From assembly GCF_035975855.1 (NCBI RefSeq), contig NZ_CP109055.1:682001-746000 (forward strand): DNA of 64,000 nt, in the 5' to 3' direction. The notes beneath the pieces were generated by a model that worked only from the letters and a program-made list of their open reading frames with translations, was not told where the DNA came from and searched no databases. This document shows positions 54,465 to 63,163 of this stretch, piece by piece (within the stretch, counting starts at the first letter, position 1; every line of letters starts with the position of its first letter). A program made the position numbers and the translations under genes. The stretch comes from Streptomyces sp. NBC_01304 (lineage in GTDB: Bacteria > Actinomycetota > Actinomycetes > Streptomycetales > Streptomycetaceae).

Positions 54465-56443
54465 GCGTCAAGTCCCCCTTCTACGGCAAGCTCCAGGTCC
54501 TCGACACCACCGCAGGCATCGTCTGGGGCATCAACGGCGTCCTCGGCTCCGGCACCCAGATCCTGGTGTACAAGGCGCCGACGCCCAGCCCGGTGCCCGG
54601 ATACAGGCTGGTCACCGGCCAGTTGGAGAGCGCCACCGCCCAGCCGACCCGGCCGGGCGGGCTCTGGGAGTCCTATCTCGCGCCCTCCCCCATCAGCGCG
54701 GTGGCGCAGAACGCCAACGGCGTCGGCAGCAACACCCCCGGTGGCATCAAACCCACCCAGTTCCTGTACAAGGAGACACCGAACGCCCAGGGCCCACCGA
54801 CCGTCTCCTTCATGGCGTACGACGGGCCGCCCGGCGGAACCTTCGGCCTGTGGGCGCTGTCCACCGGAGGCAAGTTCTGGGGCTGGAGCACCGCGCCCAC
54901 GCCGCCCGCGAAGTTCCCGTACGCGATGGGCGTCTCCGCACCCTCGGCCGCGTACGCCCGCACGTATCTGTCCGGCGCCTGCCCGCCAGGCTGCGACTAC
55001 ACCTGGTGCGACCTGAGCGAGGAGGACTGGAGCGGGCTGCGGCTGCCCGGCGCCCGCTTCGCCGGCGCCGACCTGAGCGGCACCGACCTCGGCGGCTGCG
55101 ATCTGACCGGAGCCGACTTCCGCGGTGTGGCCGCCCTGGCCGGCGCCGACCTCACCAACACCGTGCTCACCAATGCCCGGTTCGACGGGGTCGACCTGAC
55201 CGGCATGGACTTCAGCGGCGCCCAGCTGCAGGGTGCCGGGTTCACCGGGGCCACACTGACGAACGCGGTCTTCCTCGACACGAGCAGCAGGAAAGCGGAT
55301 CTGACCGGGCTGGACTTCGCGGCCTCGGCCGGCGTCCGCGGGGCGCGCTTCGGCACCTCGCTGTCCGGCGTGGACTTCACGGCCTGCGACCTGACCGGAG
55401 TGGACTTCAGCGGCGCGGTGATGAAAGGCACCGTCTTCCACCGCTGCGATCTGCGCCCGGCCGTGTTCTCCTCCCCGCCGGTGTTCTCCGACGACCCGAA
55501 GTACCTCACCGATCTGTCCCAGGCCGTCGTCGACTTCACCCAGATCGGCAAGAACTGGTCGTTCATGAACCTCACGGACACCCAGATCCTGTCGCTCCCC
55601 GTCGACCTCAGCGGCCTCACCGCCCGCTCCTCGCTCATGACCAACTGGGTTCTGTCCAACCACAAGTTGTACGGAGCTGTCCTCGCCGGAGCCGATCTGC
55701 GCGGCGCCACCCTCTCCGAGTGCGATCTCACCAAGGCCGACCTCAGCAGCACCCAACTGCAGGCGGACAGCGACTACCGGGCCGCGATCCTGTCCGGCTC
55801 ACAGATGGAGAACGCCACCCTCGCCGACGCCAACCTGACCGGGACGTCACTGAGCGGTGTGTATCTGTGGGGCACACAGGCGAGCGTGGCCAAGGCGCTG
55901 ATACGCAACACCTCCTTCTCCGGCGCCTACTTGACCGGCATCAGCTTCGTGTCGGTGTCGCAGAACGGCTGCAAGGGCGCCGACTTCTCCTACGCCTGCC
56001 TGGTCAACGCCGACTTCACGGGCACCGATCTGACCGACCTGGACGGCCAGCCGGTCCGCATGTTCAAGGCCTGCCTGCAGGGGGCCAACTTCACCAACGC
56101 CCATCTGGACGGCGCGGATCTCACCGCGGCGGCCGTGGACGAGAACCCGGGCGTCCTGCCGGTGACGATCCAGAACGGCTGGCCGGCAGGGAACACCGTC
56201 TGCCTGAAGATCAGCTATCCGCAGGGCACGACCGGCATCGAGAAGGCCACCACACACGCCACCACCTGCCCGGCGGGCAGTCTGGGCCCGTGCACGGGCG
56301 ACGCCCTGCTCTCACCACAGGCTCCGACGTCGTGGCCCTCCTCGGCGATGGGCTCGGGAAAGAAGCCGGGAGGGCCGCAGCACAAGCCGGGTAAGCCAGG
56401 TAAGCCTGGACAGCGGGGGGACGGACACGGGCGTCGGGAGTAG
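54461..56443 (+). CDS. pentapeptide-repeat protein
   Basis: The 660-aa protein has about 185 N-terminal residues of unassigned sequence (GTFGLWALSTGGKFWGWS). About 75 pentapeptide units of the A(D/N)LxG type follow, in two blocks (GADLSGTDLGGCDLTGADF; GADLRGATLSECDLTKADL). A basic Gly/Pro/Lys tail closes it (GKKPGGPQHKPGKPGKPGQ). The repeats should fold as a right-handed quadrilateral beta-helix. Some such proteins mimic DNA to protect gyrase; most have unknown roles. Its start overlaps the stop of the preceding large gene (ATGA). Confidence 0.85.
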   Translation: MSVKSPFYGKLQVLDTTAGIVWGINGVLGSGTQILVYKAPTPSPVPGYRLVTGQLESATAQPTRPGGLWESYLAPSPISAVAQNANGVGSNTPGGIKPTQFLYKETPNAQGPPTVSFMAYDGPPGGTFGLWALSTGGKFWGWSTAPTPPAKFPYAMGVSAPSAAYARTYLSGACPPGCDYTWCDLSEEDWSGLRLPGARFAGADLSGTDLGGCDLTGADFRGVAALAGADLTNTVLTNARFDGVDLTGMDFSGAQLQGAGFTGATLTNAVFLDTSSRKADLTGLDFAASAGVRGARFGTSLSGVDFTACDLTGVDFSGAVMKGTVFHRCDLRPAVFSSPPVFSDDPKYLTDLSQAVVDFTQIGKNWSFMNLTDTQILSLPVDLSGLTARSSLMTNWVLSNHKLYGAVLAGADLRGATLSECDLTKADLSSTQLQADSDYRAAILSGSQMENATLADANLTGTSLSGVYLWGTQASVAKALIRNTSFSGAYLTGISFVSVSQNGCKGADFSYACLVNADFTGTDLTDLDGQPVRMFKACLQGANFTNAHLDGADLTAAAVDENPGVLPVTIQNGWPAGNTVCLKISYPQGTTGIEKATTHATTCPAGSLGPCTGDALLSPQAPTSWPSSAMGSGKKPGGPQHKPGKPGKPGQRGDGHGRRE

Positions 56444-56457
56444 CTGGGAAACAGGCC

Positions 56458-56636
56458 CTAGGGCGTGTCTTCAAACTCCCGTCTGCCCCGCGACGCCCGG
56501 CACGCACTCTCGCCGCACCGGGCGAAAGCCCAAGTACGTCCAGTACGAGGACTTCCACCCGGCACGCCGAGAGCACGCACCAGACGCCGCAAGGCCGCCC
56601 TTCGGGCGACGACGGGAGTTTGAAGACACGCCCTAG
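56458..56636. mobile_element. MITE-like element with 22-bp perfect inverted ends and CTAG target duplication
   Basis: Ends GGGCGTGTCTTCAAACTCCC at the left (56462-56481) and its complement at the right (56613-56632) are perfectly inverted, extending to GTC/GAC (to 56483 and from 56611). Outside lies CTAG at 56458-56461 and 56633-56636, the likely target duplication. The interior (about 130 bases) is GC-rich with further self-complementarity and encodes nothing. It has the size and form of a non-autonomous (MITE) element mobilised by a related transposase elsewhere. Confidence 0.85.
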
Positions 56637-57127
56637 TCCCACTGCTGGGTGGCGAGGGAGGTGACCGGCTGGGGCTTGCCGATGACGGCCAGCGCGATGA
56701 AGAAGTTGATCTGGCCGATCGCGATGGTGAGCGTGGCCAGCGCCTTGTCGTCATAGTGCTTGGCGACCTCGGCATACAGCTCGTCACCCACCCGCTCCTT
56801 GCCTTGCGGGGCGGGCTGGAGGGTGGCCTCCACCAAGGCGAGGGCGGCACGCTCGGCGTCGGTGAAGTACGGAGCGTCCTGCCACGAGGAAACGGCCGTG
56901 ATGCGCTCCTCGGACACCCCGGCCTTCCGCAGGAAGCTCGTGTTCAGAATGGTCAGATAGGTGTTGTGCACGATCTGCCCGGCACGCAGGTGAACAAGGC
57001 TCATCGTGGTGCGCGGCACCGACTGGTTGCCCGTGGCCCGGAAGAGAGCCGCGCTGATGTCGGCCAGCTCGGGCACGAACTCGCCAGGGTTGGGCATCCG
57101 GGAAATGGAGGTGTTGGTGTTCGTCAT
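56633..57127 (-). CDS. carboxymuconolactone decarboxylase (AhpD-like) family protein lacking CxxC
   Basis: The 164-aa protein fits the AhpD/CMD helical family (TTMSLVHLRAGQIVHN, SSWQDAPYFTDAERAALALVEATL). The AhpD active-site CxxC is missing: the segment after LRAGQ reads IVHNTYLTILNTS, with no cysteine. Peroxidase activity is therefore unlikely, and the protein may be a structural or alternative-activity member. Its TAG stop codon is made from the CTAG at the right end of the MITE, so the C-terminus may have been trimmed. Confidence 0.85.
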   Translation of the reverse strand: MTNTNTSISRMPNPGEFVPELADISAALFRATGNQSVPRTTMSLVHLRAGQIVHNTYLTILNTSFLRKAGVSEERITAVSSWQDAPYFTDAERAALALVEATLQPAPQGKERVGDELYAEVAKHYDDKALATLTIAIGQINFFIALAVIGKPQPVTSLATQQWD

Positions 57128-57276
57128 GGCTGCTCTCCTTGCATCGGGATCGGCCTCATCGGCGTCTTCACAGCCCTGACGGATGCCGGCGCGAAGATGT
57201 GACCGGAACCCGGAAAGTTCTTTCCCGGCCTGCTCCCGGACCGTGGCAGCCCCAGCGACGGCGGACGTGACCGCAC

Positions 57277-57447
57277 CTACCTGATGGGACGTCGGCCGGC
57301 CCGGTGGGACCAGCGCAGCACACCGAGCGCCACGTCCACCACCAGCAACACGATGCCCAGGACCAGCAGAAGCCCCAGGCCCTTGACGACGGCGCCCACG
57401 ATGCCCAGCGCGACCGCGATCAGGATGACGAGCAAGAAGATCGTCAC
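57277..57447 (-). CDS. 56-aa hydrophobic membrane protein
   Basis: A short frame with GTG at 57447 encodes TIFLLVILIAVALGIVGAVV, then LGLLLVLGIVLLVVDVALGV and a basic tail RWSHRAGRRPIR. It has two membrane segments and a positive-inside end, as in the small hydrophobic proteins often found next to PRC-barrel genes in Streptomyces. The gap to the PRC stop is 27 bases, so the two are probably one leftward operon. Confidence 0.7.
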   Translation of the reverse strand: MTIFLLVILIAVALGIVGAVVKGLGLLLVLGIVLLVVDVALGVLRWSHRAGRRPIR

Positions 57448-57474
57448 AGCAACACCCTTTGTGGCGACAGGTCT

Positions 57475-57831
57475 TCAGCGGCGGGCGAGTTGTCGTTCGC
57501 CGCCGAGGCCAGGTTTGTAGGTCATGCCGTAGTGGTGATAGATCCCTTCCTCCTGATCCGCCGGCAGGACGTCGTCCGTGCCGATCGAAGGAGCCTTCTT
57601 CACCAGCGACTTGGGGTACGCGACCTTGACGTAGCCCGGCCCGACGACGGCTTCGGTCAGGGGGACGAAGAGCAATCGGTGACGCGTGGGGAGCCCGGCC
57701 CGTACGGTCGCCATGGCCGGCTCGTCGGTGGCCGTGTGCACGTAGACCGCTTCCAGCACTCCGATCTTGTGCCCGTCCGGGTCGACGACGTCATGGTTCC
57801 GCCATTCCCGTACATCGGCTGCCTGGATCAT
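57475..57831 (-). CDS. PRC-barrel domain protein
   Basis: The 118-aa protein has DVVDPDGHKIGVLEAVYV and LLFVPLTEAVVGPGYVKVAYPKSLVKKAPSI, the strands and loop of a PRC-barrel. Such small proteins are common in actinobacteria and are often stress-induced; the role is unknown. Co-directional with the 56-aa membrane protein. Confidence 0.88.
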   Translation of the reverse strand: MIQAADVREWRNHDVVDPDGHKIGVLEAVYVHTATDEPAMATVRAGLPTRHRLLFVPLTEAVVGPGYVKVAYPKSLVKKAPSIGTDDVLPADQEEGIYHHYGMTYKPGLGGERQLARR

Positions 57832-57860
57832 TGGCCACTCCCCTCATCGCCGGAACGTCG

Positions 57861-57872
57861 CCCCCCCCCCCC
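57861..57872. repeat. poly-C tract (12 C)
   Basis: A run of 12 consecutive C between the PRC gene start and the deaminase stop. Such tracts are prone to slippage or sequencing error. It lies outside any coding frame recognised here. Confidence 0.9.
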
Positions 57873-57960
57873 ACGTCGGAGTACCCCGACCCGGCGGATG
57901 CAGCCCCGGCGAAGTTCTGGGCGTCCGGTCTGCCCTGGCCCAGGCATCAGGAACGGGCAG

Positions 57961-58389
57961 TCAGGGGTAGTAGCCCTCGACCACGGCCCGCACCTCGTCG
58001 AGCAGCGCGGGGCCGTCCTGCAGCACCGGGGATCGGACGGGGGCCGGCCTGATGTCCAGGAGCTGTTCGTCGGACAGGGCGAACACCACACGTCGCAGCC
58101 CCGCCCACTGGATGACGGACGCGCACATGCCGCACGGCTGGCAGCTGGTGTACATCGTGGTGCCCGCCGCCGTGTCCGGGTCCAGCTCTCGCGCGGCCCA
58201 CCGCGCCAGCTTCAGTTCCGGGTGCGCGGTGATGTCCCTGTCGGTGAGGGTCGTGTTGCGCTCCTCGGCCAGGACCGTCCCGTCCGGTCCCGCCAGCAGC
58301 GACCCGAACGGCGGGTTGCCGCTCTCGCGTGCTTCGGCCGCGAGCGCGATGGCCCGGCGCAGGAGGCTGTGGTCGTCGGGTGTGGTCAT
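57961..58389 (-). CDS. nucleoside deaminase (CMP/dCMP deaminase superfamily)
   Basis: The 142-aa protein has the zinc deaminase motifs: HPELK in place of HAE, with Glu as proton shuttle, and SCQPCGMCASVI with the two zinc cysteines. It resembles guanine/tRNA-adenosine deaminases by size and by FGSLLAGPDGTVLAEERN. It probably hydrolyses a purine or pyrimidine amine. The start ATG at 58389 overlaps the stop of the LLM gene (ATGA). Confidence 0.9.
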   Translation of the reverse strand: MTTPDDHSLLRRAIALAAEARESGNPPFGSLLAGPDGTVLAEERNTTLTDRDITAHPELKLARWAARELDPDTAAGTTMYTSCQPCGMCASVIQWAGLRRVVFALSDEQLLDIRPAPVRSPVLQDGPALLDEVRAVVEGYYP

Positions 58390-59249
58390 GGCTGTTCCGT
58401 TCCGGTGAGGGGCGCGGAGAAGTGGGCGGCCACCGTGGCGAGGGCCTGCCAGGCCGCCTGCGGGTGGCACGTCTCGCGGGGGTCACCCTGGTAGGTGTCG
58501 AGGACCACGGACTCGGCGCCGAGGAGCCGCAGTTGGTCGAGGTCGTCCATGATCTGGTCGATGGTGCCCTCACCGGCGAGCCGTTCCGGTCCGTCGACCG
58601 GTGCGGAGGTGAGCCGGAGGGCGATCCGTGGGGCCAGGGCGGGCACGGGGAGGTGGTCCCCGGCCGCGTACGCCTCCAGCCTGGGCATGGCTTCGCGCAG
58701 CCACGGCAGCGTGGGGCGCAGTGGATGCCAGGCGTCGCCGAGGCGTACGGCCCGGCGCAGTCCCGCGTCGCTGTTGCCGCCGACCCACACCGGGATCTTC
58801 CGGTCTCCAAGGGAAGCGGTGTCCGTCCAGGCCGTCCGCATGTCCCGTACGTGCTCGTCGGTCAGCCGTCCGCGCTGTGCGAACGGGATGCCGAGCGCGG
58901 CGAACTCCTGCCGTGCCCAGCCCACCCCCACGCCGAGGACCAGCCTGCCGCCGCTCAGTTCATTCAGGTTGGCCGCCATCCGGGCGGTGAGCAGCGGGTG
59001 CCGGTAGGGGGCGACGAGGACCGTCGTGCCGAGCCGGATCCGGGTGGTGAGGCCGGCCAGCCAGGACAAGGTGGTGAAGGGCTCGTAGAACGGTGCCGGA
59101 TAGCGCTCGGCGACATCCGGCGTGATGGCTATGTGGTCCGAGATCATCAGTAGGTCGAAGCCCAGACCCTCCACGGCCTGGGCCCAGTTCCGCAGGACGC
59201 CGGGGTCGGCTCCGGGGCCGAAGTTGAGGACGTTGACGCCGATCTTCAT
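58386..59249 (-). CDS. LLM-class F420-dependent oxidoreductase
   Basis: The 287-aa protein is a luciferase-like TIM barrel: KIGVNVLNFGPGADPG, LMISDHIAI, TRIRLGTTVLVAPYRHPLL, RLVLGVGVGWARQEF and IPVWVGGNSDAGLRRAV, as in F420-dependent enzymes of actinobacteria. The substrate is unknown. It begins at ATG 59249 and is coupled to the deaminase. It is divergent from the Lrp gene. Confidence 0.9.
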   Translation of the reverse strand: MKIGVNVLNFGPGADPGVLRNWAQAVEGLGFDLLMISDHIAITPDVAERYPAPFYEPFTTLSWLAGLTTRIRLGTTVLVAPYRHPLLTARMAANLNELSGGRLVLGVGVGWARQEFAALGIPFAQRGRLTDEHVRDMRTAWTDTASLGDRKIPVWVGGNSDAGLRRAVRLGDAWHPLRPTLPWLREAMPRLEAYAAGDHLPVPALAPRIALRLTSAPVDGPERLAGEGTIDQIMDDLDQLRLLGAESVVLDTYQGDPRETCHPQAAWQALATVAAHFSAPLTGTEQP

Positions 59250-59343
59250 GCAGTCGAGCCTAGTCAGGCAGGAAGGGCCGCCAGAAGGGATTCCTGCCTG
59301 TTCACACGCCACTTGGCCGTGGATGTGCCGGTAATCTCACTGG

Positions 59344-59823
59344 ATGACCGAGAGTCTTGATACGACGGACTGGGCGATCCTGGATGAGCTCCAGCGGGAC
59401 GGGCGGATCCCGTTCACGGAACTGGCGCGGCGGGTGAACCTGAGCACCTCGGCGACGACGGAGCGGGTACGGCGCCTCGAGTCCGCCGGGGTGATCACGG
59501 GGTACCAGGCCAAGGTCGACCTGGAGCGGACCGGACACCCGGTCCTTGCGGTGGTCCGGCTCAAGTACCCGGGGCCGGGGACCCGGCACGAGCCGCTGCG
59601 GCGGCTGCTCGGGGAGCGCCCGGAGATCCTGGAGTGCCTGCGCACCACCGGGGACGACTGCTACGTGATGAAGGTGGCGGCCACGTCGATGGCTCACCTG
59701 GAGGAGATCGTCGACGAGTTGGCCGAGTTCGGGAGCACGACCACCAACCTCGTCCTCAGCCGGACGCTCCCGTTCCGTGGCCCGGGGGTCCCCCGGGAGC
59801 GTTCGGAAGCCCCCCGCCTTTGA
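59344..59823 (+). CDS. Lrp/AsnC-family regulator
   Basis: The 159-aa protein has the N-terminal HTH (DELQRDGRIPFTELARRVNLSTSATTERVRRLE, key ELARRVNLSTSATTERV) and a RAM ligand domain (ILECLRTTGDDCYVMKV). It is likely a feast/famine-type regulator of the divergent LLM-deaminase operon. Two hairpins follow it. Confidence 0.92.
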   Translation: MTESLDTTDWAILDELQRDGRIPFTELARRVNLSTSATTERVRRLESAGVITGYQAKVDLERTGHPVLAVVRLKYPGPGTRHEPLRRLLGERPEILECLRTTGDDCYVMKVAATSMAHLEEIVDELAEFGSTTTNLVLSRTLPFRGPGVPRERSEAPRL

Positions 59824-59828
59824 TGATG

Positions 59829-59858
59829 TCCGTACGGCACCACGGGGTGCCGTACGGA
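59829..59858 (+). terminator. terminator hairpin after the Lrp gene
   Basis: A perfect 13-base stem (59829-59841 with 59846-59858) and loop ACGG begins five bases past the stop codon. Confidence 0.8.
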
Positions 59859-59966
59859 CGAAGGTGGCCGCTACTCGGGGGAGGGAGGGCCACCTTCCCT
59901 CAGCAGCACCGACTCCGCTGAGGTGGACGGGGTCCTGGTCGACCGTCACCGGGAGCTGCCTTCGGA

Positions 59967-60004
59967 CGATGGCGGGGCCGGGGGGATCGATCACCCCGCC
60001 ATCG
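59967..60004. other. hairpin upstream of the MerR regulator
   Basis: Perfect 11-base arms CGATGGCGGGG / CCCCGCCATCG (59967-59977, 59994-60004) around a 16-base loop, 73 bases before the MerR start. It could be a second terminator or an operator/leader structure. Confidence 0.5.
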
Positions 60005-60077
60005 TGCGCTGTGCCAATGGTTTGCCCACTGCCATGAAGTAGCAACCTGCATCGTTTGTGCGCCGTATCGTGGCCGT

Positions 60078-61097
60078 GTGGACGAAGAGGCACCTCCCCC
60101 GCCCGAGGCCGTCGGGATCACGACCGGTGCCGTGGCACGGCAGTTGGGCATCTCCCCCGTCACGCTGCGCTCCTGGGACAAGCGGTACGGCATCGGGCCC
60201 GGCCGGCGGGTGCAGGGCCGGCACCGTCGGTGGGGCGAGCAGGACATCGCCGTACTGCGCGAGATGTGCCGACTGACCGCGACCGGCGTGCCACCCGCCG
60301 AAGCCGCCCGCGCAGCCCACGCAACCCGCACAACCCTCGCCGGCAACGCCCCGGTGTCCGGTCCGGAGGCCGGGCAGCAGCGATCCGCCGTACCCGCTCC
60401 GCGCCGCTCGGACGGCGGGCTGCCGCTCGCCGACGTACGCCAGGAGTGCCGTGGTCTCGGACGGGCCGCCGTACGCCTGGACGCACCCGCCGTGGACGCC
60501 CTGCTCAGCACGTTCGTCGCGCGGCACGGCCTGGTCGTGGCCTGGGAAGAGGTCATGGCGCCCGCCCTGCGCGCGGTGGGCCGCAAGTGGGCCTCGGCGG
60601 GCGACCGTTACGTGGAGGTCGAGCACCTGCTGTCCTGGCATGTGTCGACCGCGCTGCGCTGCGCCCCGGCCACGCTGCCGACCCCGGTGGACCGCCCGCC
60701 CCTGGTACTGGCCTGTGTACCGGGCGAGCAGCACTCCCTCGCCCTCGAGGCGCTGGTCGCGGCCCTGGCCCAACGGGGCCTGCCGGTGCGGATGTTCGGC
60801 CCTGCCGTACCACCCGAGGCCCTGGATGCGGCGGTCAGCAGGCTCGGCCCCACGGCGGTCGTGCTGTGGTCCCAGACCCGCTCCACCGCGAGCCGCCCCC
60901 TGGCCCAGCACATCGCCTCGCACACCTGGGGCGTCAAGGGCGCCCGCGGCCGGCCCGCGCTGATGACGGCCGGCCCCGGCTGGGCGGGCCGCGCCATGCC
61001 CGCGATGCTCCGCCCCGGCACGCTCAGCGAAGCGCTCGCCCTCCTTGAACCACTGTTCGGGACGCCTCCGCAAACCCCGGTCACCTCCCCCGCCTGA
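60078..61097 (+). CDS. MerR-type regulator with B12-binding-like C-terminus
   Basis: The 339-aa protein has an N-terminal MerR HTH (TTGAVARQLGISPVTLRSWDKRYGI; key VARQLGISPVTLRSW). The C-terminal half resembles the helical and Rossmann parts of CarH/LitR: RKWASAGDRYVEVEHLLS, then VPGEQHSLALEALVA with His219 in the position of the lower axial B12 ligand. CarH/LitR proteins sense light through adenosylcobalamin; the DxHxxG motif is altered here (GEQHSL), so B12 binding is uncertain. GTG at 60078 is the start. Confidence 0.78.
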   Translation: MDEEAPPPPEAVGITTGAVARQLGISPVTLRSWDKRYGIGPGRRVQGRHRRWGEQDIAVLREMCRLTATGVPPAEAARAAHATRTTLAGNAPVSGPEAGQQRSAVPAPRRSDGGLPLADVRQECRGLGRAAVRLDAPAVDALLSTFVARHGLVVAWEEVMAPALRAVGRKWASAGDRYVEVEHLLSWHVSTALRCAPATLPTPVDRPPLVLACVPGEQHSLALEALVAALAQRGLPVRMFGPAVPPEALDAAVSRLGPTAVVLWSQTRSTASRPLAQHIASHTWGVKGARGRPALMTAGPGWAGRAMPAMLRPGTLSEALALLEPLFGTPPQTPVTSPA

Positions 61098-61249
61098 CCC
61101 TGCTCGCCATGAAGAACGAATAGCTCGCACCGGCCCGGGCAGCGACGCGCACGTCGACCGGGCTCGCGCGCACGGAGATCGGACACGCCGGTCGCCCGCC
61201 GGGCGGGCCGGTGTCGGCCGGGCACCGACCACGCTGCATGATCTAGATC

Positions 61250-62500
61250 ATGTTCGTGGAATGCCTTTCGGTGGCGGCGCTGGCCGTGGTTCTGGTCTGC
61301 GCCGTGGTCCGCCCCTTCCGGTGGCCCGAGGCGGCCTTCGCCGTCCCGGCCGCTGGTGTGGTCATCGCGACCGGGGCGATCCCGCTGCAGGACGTACAGC
61401 AGGAGGCCGGACGGCTCGGCCCGGTGATCGGATTCCTCGCCGCGATTCTCGTGCTCGCCAAACTCTGCGACGCCGAAGGCCTCTTCCACGCCTGCGGCGC
61501 CTGGATGGCACGCTGGGCGGCCGGTCGCCCACGGCGGCTGCTCGGGGCCGTCTTCGCGCTTGCCTCGGTCATCACCGCCGCGTTGAGTCTGGACGCCACC
61601 GTGGTCCTGCTCACCCCGGTGGTGTTCGCGACGGCCGCCAGGATGGGCACCCGGCCACGACCGCACGTCTACGCCGGAGCCCACCTGTCCAACACGGCGT
61701 CGCTCCTGTCGCCCGTCTCCAACCTGACGAACCTGCTGGCGTTCACCGCGACAGGGCTGTCCTTCACGCGCTTCGCCTTGCTGATGCTGTTGCCCTGGCT
61801 GGTCGCCATCGCCGTCGAATACGCCGTGTTCCTGCGCTTCTTCGCCGCGGACCTCGATGCCCCTGCTCGCGGCGCCGACGACGTGACGGAACCGCCGGAG
61901 CTTCCGGTGTTCGCCCTGGTGACGGTGGCGGCCACGCTCGTCGGATTCGGCGTGGCCTCCGCGCTGGGCATCGATCCGGCCTGGGCTGCCGCAGCCGGCG
62001 CGCTCGTCATGGCCGCGCGGGCCCTCGCCCGCCGCCACATCACACCGGCCCGGATCGTGAAGGCTGCCTCGCTGCCCTTCCTGGCCTTCGTCCTGGCCCT
62101 CGGCATCGTCGTCCGGGCCGTCATCGACAACGGCCTCGGCGACGCTCTGGGCCGGGTCGTGCCCGACGGCGCTTCGCTGCCTGCCCTGCTCGGCACCGCC
62201 GCGGTGGCCGCGGTCCTCGCCAACCTGATCAACAACCTGCCTGCCGTACTGGCGTTGACTCCCCTGGCAGCCCCCTCGGGCCCGGGAGCCGTCCTCGCCG
62301 TACTCCTCGGCGTGAACATCGGCCCCAACCTCACCTACGCCGGATCCCTGGCCACGCTCCTGTGGCGGCACATCGCCCACCAGCACGACCACGACGTCCG
62401 CCTCAAGGAGTTCACCCGCCTCGGCCTGCTCACCACCCCGGCGGCGCTGGCCCTTTCCACCCTCGCGCTCTGGGCATCTCTGCAGGTCCTGGGCCCTTGA
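61250..62500 (+). CDS. SLC13/ArsB-type anion permease
   Basis: The 416-aa protein has about ten to eleven membrane helices. Features are LSLDATVVLLTPVVFATAAR, GAHLSNTASLLSPVSNLTNLL and NLINNLPAVLALTPLA, the paired hairpin motifs of the ion-transporter superfamily that includes ArsB and SLC13 carriers. It probably exports arsenite or moves another anion; no ars genes are nearby. ATG at 61250. Confidence 0.85.
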   Translation: MFVECLSVAALAVVLVCAVVRPFRWPEAAFAVPAAGVVIATGAIPLQDVQQEAGRLGPVIGFLAAILVLAKLCDAEGLFHACGAWMARWAAGRPRRLLGAVFALASVITAALSLDATVVLLTPVVFATAARMGTRPRPHVYAGAHLSNTASLLSPVSNLTNLLAFTATGLSFTRFALLMLLPWLVAIAVEYAVFLRFFAADLDAPARGADDVTEPPELPVFALVTVAATLVGFGVASALGIDPAWAAAAGALVMAARALARRHITPARIVKAASLPFLAFVLALGIVVRAVIDNGLGDALGRVVPDGASLPALLGTAAVAAVLANLINNLPAVLALTPLAAPSGPGAVLAVLLGVNIGPNLTYAGSLATLLWRHIAHQHDHDVRLKEFTRLGLLTTPAALALSTLALWASLQVLGP

Positions 62501-62509
62501 GGCTTCCCC

Positions 62510-62561
62510 TTGAGCCTTCCCCCTCGACTCGCCCTCTGGAGTCTTCATGGGGAAGGCTCAA
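62510..62561. terminator. bidirectional terminator hairpin
   Basis: Perfect 13-base arms TTGAGCCTTCCCC / GGGGAAGGCTCAA (62510-62522, 62549-62561) with a 26-base loop between the permease gene and the convergent DUF1801 gene. Confidence 0.65.
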
Positions 62562-62635
62562 CTCCGTTGCTCCGACGCCGAGTTCCTTGCCGTACTGCCA
62601 CCTGTCCCACGGGCGATGCGGGACCGGTCCGCGCC

Positions 62636-63088
62636 TCAGCTCACCGCCTGCTTCACGAGTGCGGCGATCCGCGCCTCCACCTCGGCCGTCACCTCGGTCA
62701 GGGCGAAGACGGCCGGCCACATCGGGCCGTCGTCCAGCTGCGCCTGGTCGCTGAAGCCGAGCGTCGCGTAGCGCGCCTTGAACTTCTCCGCGCACTGGAA
62801 GTAGCAGACGACCTTGCCGTCCAGTGCGTAGGCGGGCATCCCGTACCAGAGCTTCGGCGCGAGGACCGGGGCGGTGGCGGTGACGACGGCGTGGACGCGC
62901 TCGGCCATGATCCGGTCCGTGTCCTGCATCTCGGCGATCTTCGCCAGCACGTCCTGTGCCTCCTGCGCCGCCTTGTCCGCCTTCGAGCTGCGGCGCGCCG
63001 CCCTCTTGAGTTCCTGCGCGTGGTCCTTCATCGCGGCACGCTCTTCGGCCGTGAATCCCTCGTGTGCGCGGGTCGTGGTGCTGCTCAT
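62636..63088 (-). CDS. DUF1801-family (iron-chaperone-like) protein
   Basis: The 150-aa protein has the DUF1801/YdhG-like C-terminus ([33 protein letters not shown]) preceded by a Lys/Arg/Ala-rich helix. Frataxin-like fold members are sometimes called iron chaperones, but most are uncharacterised. ATG at 63088. Confidence 0.85.
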   Translation of the reverse strand: MSSTTTRAHEGFTAEERAAMKDHAQELKRAARRSSKADKAAQEAQDVLAKIAEMQDTDRIMAERVHAVVTATAPVLAPKLWYGMPAYALDGKVVCYFQCAEKFKARYATLGFSDQAQLDDGPMWPAVFALTEVTAEVEARIAALVKQAVS

Positions 63089-63163
63089 GGTGGATCTCCC
63101 TCTTGACGTTCTGGATGTGTGGATCTTGAAGTGGGGCCTTACGGACCCGGACCGGGCGCGGCG

